Shown here piece by piece: positions 1-6,583 of a stretch of 40,242 nucleotides of DNA; position 1 is the first letter of the stretch; each line of letters begins with the position of its first letter. Under the pieces are notes generated by a model. It had not been told where the DNA came from. It did not search any database and worked only from the letters and a program-made list of their open reading frames with translations. The stretch comes from Polaromonas sp. CF318 (GTDB lineage: Bacteria; Pseudomonadota; Gammaproteobacteria; Burkholderiales; Burkholderiaceae_C). A program made the translations under genes and the position numbers. Where the stretch lies: NCBI RefSeq assembly GCF_000282655.1, contig NZ_AKIV01000085.1, positions 1 through 40,242 of the forward strand. The letters run 5' to 3'.

Positions 1-1334
1 TCATAGGCGGCGGGCCCGCCGGCCTGATGGCCGCCGAGGCCCTGGCCGGCGCCGGCGCGGCGCTGAAGGTTGAGGTCTACGACGCCATGCCCTCGGTGGG
101 CCGCAAGTTTTTGCTGGCCGGCATAGGCGGGCTCAACCTCACGCATTCCGAGGCGCCGCAGGCCTTTGTGGGCCGTTACGGCGAGCGCGCCGCGCAATTG
201 CAGCCGCTGCTGGCCGCCTTCGGCCCCGCCGAGCTGCGCGCCTGGGCCGAAGCCCTGGGCGTGGAGACTTTTATCGGCAGCTCGGGCCGCGTGTTTCCCA
301 AGGACATGAAGGCCGCGCCGCTGCTGCGCGCCTGGCTGCAGCGCCTGCGCCAGGCCGGCGTGAAGTTTTCCATGCGGCACCGCTGGCTGGGCTGGGCCGA
401 TGACGGCGCGCTGAAATTCGCAACCCCCGCCGGCGAAGTGCGGGTACAGGCCGATGCCGTGGTGCTGGCGCTGGGCGGCGGCAGCTGGGCGCGCCTGGGC
501 TCGGACGGCGCCTGGGTGCCGCTGCTGGCCGAGCGCGGCGTCGCGCTCGCGCCGCTGCAGCCTTCGAACTGCGGCTTTGAGGTCGCTGCCCGGCCCGACA
601 GCCCCGCGCAAGTGCAGGAGGCCGTGGCCGATGCCGGCGAAACCCGCCGCGAATTTTTGCAGGAGCTCATAGGCAAAAGCCCGCGGCCGAACACAGGCTG
701 GACCGAACATTTCGCCAGCCGCTTCGCCGGCCAGCCCTTCAAATCCGTCGCCATCCATTTCACCGATTCCCGCGGCCGCAGCTTCAGCCGCAAGGGCGAG
801 TTCATCGCCACCGCCACCGGCGTCGAAGGCAGCCTGGTGTATGCCGCGTCCAGTTTGCTGCGCGACGAGATCGCCGCCCACGGCAGCGCCACCTTCATGC
901 TGGACCTGCTGCCGGACAAATCACTCGAGCAGGTGCTGGTCGAGGTGCGGCATCCGCGCGGCTCGCGTTCGCTCTCCAGCCACCTGAAAAGCCGCCTCAA
1001 CCTGGACGGCATCAAGGCCGCCATGCTCTATGAGCTGCTGGGCAAGGACGCGATTGCCGACCCGGCGCGCCTGGCCGCCGGCATCAAGGCCCTGCCGGTG
1101 CGCGTGACCGCCCCCCGGCCCATGGACGAAGCCATCAGCACCGCGGGCGGCGTGATGTTCGAAGCCATGAGCTCGCAATTGCAGTTGCAAAACCTCCAGG
1201 GCCCAGGCCAGCCCGTGTTCTGCGCCGGCGAGATGCTGGACTGGGAAGCGCCCACCGGCGGCTATTTGTTGACCGCCTGCTTTGCCAGCGGCCGCCTGGC
1301 GGGGCAGGGGGTTATTGCGCATTTCGGCCTTTGA
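1..1334 (+). CDS. NAD(P)/FAD-dependent flavoprotein, HI0933/BaiN-like (5' partial)
   Basis: A flavoprotein of the HI0933/BaiN-like oxidoreductase family; the physiological substrate is unknown. The frame is open from base 3, and the residues before the first ATG (base 27) read IGGGPAGLM, the glycine-rich dinucleotide-binding loop for FAD. The true start therefore lies upstream of the window and the ATG at 27 is internal. Further family landmarks are GRKFLLAGIGGLNLTHSE, where FAD contacts are expected, and a C-terminal AGEMLDWEAPTGGY segment followed by ACFASGRLAG, the second FAD-binding stretch typical of this family. The visible part is about 443 residues, so only a few N-terminal residues are missing. 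Its stop codon lies 32 bases before the start of the next small gene, which may be cotranscribed. The family call is strong; the reaction is not known. Confidence 0.88.
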   Translation, partial: IGGGPAGLMAAEALAGAGAALKVEVYDAMPSVGRKFLLAGIGGLNLTHSEAPQAFVGRYGERAAQLQPLLAAFGPAELRAWAEALGVETFIGSSGRVFPKDMKAAPLLRAWLQRLRQAGVKFSMRHRWLGWADDGALKFATPAGEVRVQADAVVLALGGGSWARLGSDGAWVPLLAERGVALAPLQPSNCGFEVAARPDSPAQVQEAVADAGETRREFLQELIGKSPRPNTGWTEHFASRFAGQPFKSVAIHFTDSRGRSFSRKGEFIATATGVEGSLVYAASSLLRDEIAAHGSATFMLDLLPDKSLEQVLVEVRHPRGSRSLSSHLKSRLNLDGIKAAMLYELLGKDAIADPARLAAGIKALPVRVTAPRPMDEAISTAGGVMFEAMSSQLQLQNLQGPGQPVFCAGEMLDWEAPTGGYLLTACFASGRLAGQGVIAHFGL

Positions 1335-1366
1335 TGATTCATCACTCTGGAGAAGAGAGGACCACC

Positions 1367-1648
1367 ATGATTGTCCGTTTCCACATCGAACCCATGATGC
1401 AGGACGAATTTGAATACCGCGTGAGCTACGAAGGCGAAGACCTTTACGGCGACGCCGGCCTCGATAGTGTGGAGGCCTGCATCATCGCCGCCACCGAAGG
1501 CCTGGGCCAGGACGCCATCGCGGCCGAAGTGGCTTACAAGGGCATCATCAGCGGCACCTACGCGCTCGCCTCGCTGGCCCTGGCCTCGGCGCAGATTGCC
1601 CAGCATGCGCTGCAGACCACCGAGGCGATTGAAGAGGCTGCCAGGTAA
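1367..1648 (+). CDS. Small conserved-looking hypothetical protein (93 aa)
   Basis: No family was recognised. The start at 1367 is chosen because a good Shine-Dalgarno run, GGAGAAGAGAGG, ends 6 bases upstream; in-frame TTG and ATG codons at 1331 and 1334 overlap the previous stop but lack such a site. The product is 93 residues, with an acidic N-terminal half (QDEFEYRVSYEGEDLYGD) likely to form beta strands. The C-terminal half is Ala-rich and looks helical (ALASLALASAQIAQHALQ). There is no signal peptide or convincing membrane segment. It sits between the flavoprotein and the tyrosine phosphatase gene on the same strand, with a 12-base gap to the latter, so a three-gene transcript is plausible. 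Codon use matches the GC-rich host. Confidence 0.7.
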   Translation: MIVRFHIEPMMQDEFEYRVSYEGEDLYGDAGLDSVEACIIAATEGLGQDAIAAEVAYKGIISGTYALASLALASAQIAQHALQTTEAIEEAAR

Positions 1649-1660
1649 GGGCACAGGCCG

Positions 1661-2137
1661 ATGAAGCCCTATTCCATCCTCTTTGTCTGCATGGGCAACA
1701 TCTGCCGCAGCCCCACGGCCCATGGCGTGTTCCAGCACAAAGTCATGGAACGCGGCCTCGGCCACCAGGTGCAAGTCGATTCGGCCGGCACCCACAACTA
1801 CCACCCCGGCAACCCGCCCGATGAGCGCTCCCAGGCGCATGCCGCCGGGCGGGGCTATGACCTTTCGGGCCTGAGGGCTCGGCAGATTTCGGGCGCGGAT
1901 TTCGAGCGCCACGATTTGATCCTGGCCATGGACTGGGACAACCTGGCTTTGATCCAGGAAGAATGCCCTGCGACGTATTTGCATAAAGTGCGCAGGCTCA
2001 CGGAGTTTTGTTTAAAGCATGACAGCCCGGTGGTGCCCGATCCCTACTACGGCGGCAAGGACGGCTTTGAGCATGTGCTGGACCTGGTGGAGGATGCTTG
2101 CGAGGGGCTGATGCGGCATGTGGAGCAGCGGCTGTAG
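1661..2137 (+). CDS. Low-molecular-weight protein-tyrosine-phosphatase
   Basis: A cytoplasmic LMW protein tyrosine phosphatase that hydrolyses phosphotyrosine through a phospho-cysteine intermediate. The P-loop is at the N-terminus, C10-MGNIC-R16-S17, matching C(X)5R(S/T). The general-acid loop is seen as PDPYYGG near residue 125, with its Asp followed by the Pro-Tyr-Tyr typical of the family. The length of 158 residues is normal. The ATG at 1661 is preceded by AAGGG nine bases upstream. In other bacteria such enzymes either work with tyrosine kinases of exopolysaccharide synthesis or stand alone; no kinase gene is in this window. It is the last GC-rich gene before the AT-richer defence island, and a short hairpin followed by a T run at 2200-2217 could end its transcript. 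Confidence 0.93.
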   Translation: MKPYSILFVCMGNICRSPTAHGVFQHKVMERGLGHQVQVDSAGTHNYHPGNPPDERSQAHAAGRGYDLSGLRARQISGADFERHDLILAMDWDNLALIQEECPATYLHKVRRLTEFCLKHDSPVVPDPYYGGKDGFEHVLDLVEDACEGLMRHVEQRL

Positions 2138-2460
2138 CGGGACAGCATCTGGCTAACCGGATTTGCAATCCCGGTACTCAGCGACGTGTTACTGGTTAAC
2201 CCTGCAAGGGATTTTTTCGAACATCGCTCTTAAAAACATAAAGCATGGTATCCATGCAGGTTCCAGCGGGGCCTCTTTAATCAAGTGATACAACGAGGTG
2301 TCACAGCGAGACTCAGATCACATCAACCAACGCGCTACCTCGGGACTGCTTATGGGAAAAGCAGACGTCTCTTGGTAATAGTCCCAGAACCATTGCTCGA
2401 CGCGGCCCCGGTGCTGCCATAACATGTCGTCACAACTAGGTGAAAAGGCAGGGATGCGGC
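2138..2460. other. Intergenic left edge and leader of the defence island
   Basis: This 323-base stretch holds no credible gene. Base composition shifts here from GC-rich host sequence to the AT-richer island. Several inverted repeats are visible. ACCGGATT-TGC-AATC-C-CGGT lies at 2156-2175. CCCT-GCA-AGGG is followed by ATTTTTT at 2200-2217. CGAGGT (2294-2299) pairs with ACCTCG (2337-2342). GGGACT (2342-2347) pairs with AGTCCC (2380-2385) and encloses GCTT/AAGC. No strong -35/-10 pair stands out; TTGCTC near 2393 with CATAAC near 2418 has a spacing that is too long. The promoter of the downstream nuclease-helicase pair must lie here or upstream. Confidence 0.5.
2200..2217 (+). terminator. Weak intrinsic terminator after the phosphatase gene
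   Basis: A short hairpin, CCCT-GCA-AGGG, is followed by ATTTTTT. The stem is only four pairs, so termination strength is doubtful, but it is placed 62 bases after the phosphatase stop and before the island. Confidence 0.4.
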
Positions 2461-4368
2461 ATGAATTTGACATCGATAGCTATTAAGGATTTTCGCTGCA
2501 TTCAAAGCTTACGTCTGCCAATCAGAGGTAACGCCGTAATCATTGGGGAAAACAACGCGGGTAAAAGTGCGGTATTGGATGCGGTAAAAATTGCGCTGGG
2601 ACGCAGGTGGGGGAAATCAGGAAACACTGGATTTAACGAGTATGACTTTCGCACGACTTTGCCAGGAGCAGATTCAAAGCAGGAGGTCATAGAGGTCACA
2701 TTGGGATTCGCGGAAAAGGTCGCTCACGAGTGGCCTGAGAACATTACCGGGTCGCTTCTCGATATTACTCAAACAGACCCAAAAACTGCCTTAAATGCCA
2801 TTGAGATGCGAGTCCGGTGTAAATTTGCTGAGGTTACTAAATCGGTGGAGCCAGAGTGGCAATTTTTAAACAGCGTTGGCGATCCTTATGCGGGAAAGGG
2901 TGCCCGTAACCAAAATCTTTCGAGTTTTTTTGATTATGTGCCTTGCTTCTCGATGGGAGCTATGAGAGATGCATCTGTAGAGTTTGGCGGTCGCTCTCGT
3001 TTTTGGGGCTCCCTGCTTAAATCGATAGATATTGATAAAGCAAAATCCGATGATCTGGAAGGAAAGTTTGCTGCCCTAAACACCGAATTGTTAGCAGCTG
3101 ATCCTAAGCTTGAAAGTATTAAGAATACGCTCCGCTCTATAAGTAACGTTATTGCAATTGGTGCGGCTGGAAATGTGGACGTTAGAGCAGTCCCAATAAA
3201 TCTTTGGGACATCATTAGTCGCTCAGAACTAATAGTGCAAGGTAAGGCTGCGGACCCCTGGCTTCCTATAGGACGTCACGGGAATGGAGTTCAAAGCTTA
3301 GCCGTCATGTTTTTATTTCGAGCCTACATTGAAAATATGTTGGAAGAGACATATACGGCTGACAGCACACCCATTCTCACGCTCGAAGAACCAGAAGCTC
3401 ATCTGCACCCTCAGGCTTGTCGGGCGCTTTGGGAGTCAGTCGTGACGCTTCCCGGGCAGAAAATTATTACGACTCACTCTCCTTATTTTGTTCAGAATGT
3501 TCCGCTGAAGGACTTGATTATTTTGCGGCGAGGGGCCGAAGGGCCTAAAGGTTATCGAATTGAGCAGATTTTCTCCACCAAATTAAGTAATGCTGCCGGC
3601 CTTAATGCTGTTGTTACTAAATATCCGGCGCTCCTTTCGTACGATGAGATACAAGGGGTTCTGACCTGCCAAGGAGTATTGGAGGAGGCGACGTTTAGAG
3701 AGTTACTTATGTGCTTCGTGGACCCTCAGAACGCAACTGAAAATCACGCCGCCCTACGGAAGCTGAAGGATGAAAGCATTAATTTTGTGGGTGACGATGA
3801 AATTGGTCGCCTAGAAAGTTGGGCAAAGCGTATTCGGGGAGAAATTTTCTTTGCGCGAAAATGGATTTTGTGTGAGGGGCAATCCGAGTACGCCATCTTG
3901 GGCGCTATTGGTGAGAAACTGGGAGTGCCGTTGGATGCATATGGAATTTCCGTTATCGACTATCAGAATAATGGTTCTAGCGGTGCTTTTGCGACGCTTG
4001 CAAGAGCATTCGGATTTGAGTGGGCGATGATCTGTGATGGCGACCAGGGAGGGGATGATCATATTGCTCAGTTATTAAGTAAACGGTTTTTGCCTCAGCA
4101 GATTTCTGATCGGGTGGTGCAGCTTCCGAAGGGACAAGATCTGGAGCAGTATTTGATCGGAAGCACATTTCGCCCGCTTATGGTTGCTGCTATTCATGAG
4201 TTGGACGGTAGCGTGCCTGATACAGACGCCGATTTGTTGGCATTTGCTGCGGACCACAAAGAAGAGACTGCTGTGCGCTTGGCACGAAACATTCGATTGT
4301 CCGGGTCGGACATTACTATTCCTCCCAAGTTCACCGAACTATTCAAAAATCTGGGAGAAATAGCATGA
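2461..4368 (+). CDS. gajA: OLD-family ATP-dependent endonuclease, GajA-like (Gabija)
   Basis: An ABC-type ATPase fused to a TOPRIM nuclease, the class 2 OLD architecture used by GajA of the Gabija anti-phage system. GajA is known to nick DNA and to be inhibited by nucleotides. The ATPase half shows Walker A GENNAGKS (K35), a Walker B region LTLEEPEAHLHP with E309/E310, and the switch motif TTHSPYF near residue 340. The C-terminal TOPRIM domain shows CEG with E472 and the DGD pair D526/D528, so the metal-binding set looks complete. Length is 635 residues, somewhat longer than the best-known GajA. The ATG at 2461 is preferred over an upstream GTG at 2440 because AGGG sits seven bases before it. 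The gene overlaps the helicase start by four bases (ATGA). Its AT-richer codon use differs sharply from its neighbours, which suggests horizontal acquisition. Confidence 0.87.
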   Translation: MNLTSIAIKDFRCIQSLRLPIRGNAVIIGENNAGKSAVLDAVKIALGRRWGKSGNTGFNEYDFRTTLPGADSKQEVIEVTLGFAEKVAHEWPENITGSLLDITQTDPKTALNAIEMRVRCKFAEVTKSVEPEWQFLNSVGDPYAGKGARNQNLSSFFDYVPCFSMGAMRDASVEFGGRSRFWGSLLKSIDIDKAKSDDLEGKFAALNTELLAADPKLESIKNTLRSISNVIAIGAAGNVDVRAVPINLWDIISRSELIVQGKAADPWLPIGRHGNGVQSLAVMFLFRAYIENMLEETYTADSTPILTLEEPEAHLHPQACRALWESVVTLPGQKIITTHSPYFVQNVPLKDLIILRRGAEGPKGYRIEQIFSTKLSNAAGLNAVVTKYPALLSYDEIQGVLTCQGVLEEATFRELLMCFVDPQNATENHAALRKLKDESINFVGDDEIGRLESWAKRIRGEIFFARKWILCEGQSEYAILGAIGEKLGVPLDAYGISVIDYQNNGSSGAFATLARAFGFEWAMICDGDQGGDDHIAQLLSKRFLPQQISDRVVQLPKGQDLEQYLIGSTFRPLMVAAIHELDGSVPDTDADLLAFAADHKEETAVRLARNIRLSGSDITIPPKFTELFKNLGEIA

Positions 4369-6287
4369 CCGAAGCCGAGAAACGGCTGGGGGACCTTTTG
4401 GCTTCGCTAACCCCTGTTCAGCGTCACGCGGCTGGGTGGGGCGATGGGGCCTTCTTGTTGCTGGCTGGTCCAGGCTCAGGAAAAACACGGGTTCTTACAG
4501 CCAGGATATCCAAACTCCTGGTCGAGTCTCCACAAAGTCGCTGGAGAATTCTCGCTTTGACTTTTACGAATCGTGCTGCTGACGAGATGCGCAGCCGGAT
4601 ACTGGAAATAATTCCTGACGCGGAGGACAGGCTATTCATAGGTACATTTCATTCGTTCGCCTGTGAAGTCTTGCGACAAAGTGGATCACTAATTGGGCTC
4701 AAAACCGATTTTAAAATCTACTCGTCAATGTCTGACAGGTTACTGATGCTCAATCGCGCATTGTCTGTTGCTGACGTGAATCCAGAAATCCCGCGAGAGA
4801 AAATTCTCCCTATGCTTGATCGTCTTCGCGATCTTTTGGTCTCTCCTGATGAATCTGAAAGATTTTTTTCTAGTGAGCTGCAAGGTATTGCCATTTCTCA
4901 AGCCTATAAGGCATACGATGATTTTCTGACGACAGAAAATGCAGTGGATTTCCCGGCCCTTATCTATAAGGCGCATGCTCTCTTTAAAGTTTTTCCAACA
5001 GTTGCTCGAAAGTATTCCTCAAATTACAAATACTTGTGTTTAGATGAATTTCAAGACGCAAATGAAGGGCAATACAAACTTCTTCGCGCCTTCGCCTCGA
5101 CTGACTACAAAAATGTTTTTGCCGTTGCGGATGATGATCAAATCATCTATCAATGGAATGGCGCAAGTCATCAGCGTCTTGAGCAATTTCAATCGGATTT
5201 CGACCCAGAGCGTTTTCAGATGCCGACAAACTTTCGGTGTCCTGCTTCGGTGGTTCAGTTGGCCAACAATCTGGTAACCCATAACAGATTACGTGCACCT
5301 GGTAAAAGTCCATTAGAGGTTGGACGTACAGATACAGCAGTAGCGGAGGAGGTTCGCGTACTGTCTTTTGCAACTGATACCGATGAAGCCAGAGAAATTG
5401 CTCGAGATATCGCTTCGCGGCACCGTGCGCATTTAGGTTCTGTGGCGCTGATTGCAAGGACCAAAGCGCTCTTGGAAAAAGCGCGAGAAGCCTTGCATGA
5501 CGAGGGCATTCCCGCTCAGATAGCCCAACGTCGCGATAGCTTTGCAAGCCTTCCTTACGCGTGGCTTCAAGGCGCCCTTAACCTGGCTAACCGTAGATCG
5601 GATCAACGAGCCTTTCAAGTCTTTGCGGAGGCTAGCAATAAGCTCTTGTCCCTAGATATTGATCTTGACTCAGCATCGGCCCAGGCGTCGGCGACCCATG
5701 GTGATCTACTTCGTAGTTGGGCGACAGAAGCAGCCCAAAGTACACAGCTAACCCTCCCAGGTCGGGCAATTGTTGAAGCCATCAACTCGCAACTTGCAGA
5801 GCGTCTGGATTACCGGAAGTTCATTCGAATAATAGTCAGCCATTTTCAAGAGCAAAAGGAGGTTTTTGAGCGAGAGTATCCTTTGTTCGATGAGGATCGT
5901 AGAGCTTGGACTGAGCTTTCGAAGGAAATTGCGTCGTCTTCCGGTGCAGGTGCGGGGCTTGATTCTTTCTTGCAAGAGCTTGAAATGCGCTCTAAAGAGC
6001 CTCCATTGATGAATGGAGTACTACCACTTTTGACGATACATGGCTCAAAAGGAAACGAGTTTGATCACGTATACATCGTCGGCTTAGCTGAAGACATCCT
6101 GCCTTCATTTCAAAGCAAGAATAAAGGTAACGCTAGTCCGGAAATGGAGGAGGAGCGACGGAATTGCTTTGTTGCAATTACTCGATGCATGAAATCCTTA
6201 ACCCTGAGCTATGCCGGGAGATATAGGGGGTATGCCAAAAGCCCCTCTAGATTTTTAACGGAGATGGAAGTCGTTTCAACGAGCTGA
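4365..6287 (+). CDS. gajB: UvrD/Rep-family superfamily 1 helicase, GajB-like (Gabija)
   Basis: A superfamily 1A DNA helicase, partner of the preceding nuclease. All helicase motifs are readable: Walker A GPGSGKT (G35-T41), motif Ia ALTFTNRAADEM, Walker B DEFQD (D227-D231), motif III ADDDQIIYQWNGA, motif IV TNFRC, motif V TIHGSKGNEFD and motif VI NCFVAITRCMKSL. In Gabija, GajB is thought to sense or process DNA and to form a large complex with GajA. At 640 residues it is longer than the roughly 500-residue prototype GajB and closer to full-length UvrD/PcrA, so extra subdomain sequence is retained. Its ATG overlaps the gajA stop and GGGAGA lies upstream, so translation is probably coupled. It shares the lower GC of gajA. 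A housekeeping uvrD is unlikely given the tandem OLD gene and the composition. Confidence 0.87.
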   Translation: MTEAEKRLGDLLASLTPVQRHAAGWGDGAFLLLAGPGSGKTRVLTARISKLLVESPQSRWRILALTFTNRAADEMRSRILEIIPDAEDRLFIGTFHSFACEVLRQSGSLIGLKTDFKIYSSMSDRLLMLNRALSVADVNPEIPREKILPMLDRLRDLLVSPDESERFFSSELQGIAISQAYKAYDDFLTTENAVDFPALIYKAHALFKVFPTVARKYSSNYKYLCLDEFQDANEGQYKLLRAFASTDYKNVFAVADDDQIIYQWNGASHQRLEQFQSDFDPERFQMPTNFRCPASVVQLANNLVTHNRLRAPGKSPLEVGRTDTAVAEEVRVLSFATDTDEAREIARDIASRHRAHLGSVALIARTKALLEKAREALHDEGIPAQIAQRRDSFASLPYAWLQGALNLANRRSDQRAFQVFAEASNKLLSLDIDLDSASAQASATHGDLLRSWATEAAQSTQLTLPGRAIVEAINSQLAERLDYRKFIRIIVSHFQEQKEVFEREYPLFDEDRRAWTELSKEIASSSGAGAGLDSFLQELEMRSKEPPLMNGVLPLLTIHGSKGNEFDHVYIVGLAEDILPSFQSKNKGNASPEMEEERRNCFVAITRCMKSLTLSYAGRYRGYAKSPSRFLTEMEVVSTS

Positions 6288-6352
6288 CCGACCGTGTCCG
6301 GGCATCTGTCTCCAGTGGTACAAAACCGCAGCGAGAAGCCGCTTTAGGCTCG

Positions 6353-6372
6353 AAACCCGCAAGAACTGCAGG
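6353..6372 (-). terminator. ffs: Putative terminator of the SRP RNA gene
   Basis: Read on the minus strand, CCTGCA-GTTCT-TGCGGG forms a six-pair stem with one G-U pair and is followed by TTT. It begins about 14 bases after the inferred 3' end of the SRP RNA. Confidence 0.45.
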
Positions 6373-6385
6373 TTGAAATGAATAA

Positions 6386-6484
6386 GGTGACGAGCCTTGA
6401 CCCCGGCACTGGCTCCACAGTTAGGGCTGCTTGGTTCCCCACCTGACCCGGTTGGCCGCTTTACCATGCGGGAAGGCCCGTCGC
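6386..6484 (-). ncRNA. ffs: Signal recognition particle RNA (4.5S, small bacterial type)
   Basis: The RNA scaffold of the signal recognition particle, which binds Ffh to target membrane proteins. On the minus strand the conserved domain IV is plain: GGTCAGGTGGGGAACCAAGC. Compared with the E. coli version, the pairs closing the GGAA tetraloop are exchanged (GG..CC here, CC..GG there), a compensatory change that keeps the stem. The flanking AGCAGCC and GTCAGG asymmetric and symmetric loops are present. The ends pair over ten bases (GACGGGCCTT with AAGGCTCGTC), closing a rod of about 99 nt. A TACAAT box lies at 6490-6495. Placement next to dnaX is common in proteobacteria. The exact ends are inferred from pairing and may be off by a few bases. 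Confidence 0.93.
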
Positions 6485-6489
6485 CCTCG

Positions 6490-6495
6490 ATTGTA
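6490..6495 (-). promoter_or_regulatory. -10 box of the ffs promoter
   Basis: TACAAT on the minus strand ends six bases before the inferred first base of the SRP RNA. No close match to TTGACA is seen 16-18 bases upstream, so the -35 element is weak or absent. Confidence 0.55.
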
Positions 6496-6583
6496 AGGGA
6501 CTTGGGAATGACCCTTGCTTCGTGGGGAACATAGTCTGGCAAACGCCTCCGAAACCCCAGCTTCTGCAAATTAGAATGCCTGG

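Noticed and set aside
2150..2195. tRNA-like segment with a loop TTTGCAA after the phosphatase gene
   Set aside because: Only one stem resembles an anticodon arm; no acceptor, D or T arm could be built around it.
2145..6308. GCATCTG occurring on both sides of the defence island (2145-2151 and 6302-6308) as a possible target-site duplication
   Set aside because: A seven-base match is expected by chance between two flanks of this size, and no terminal inverted repeats or recombinase gene were found.
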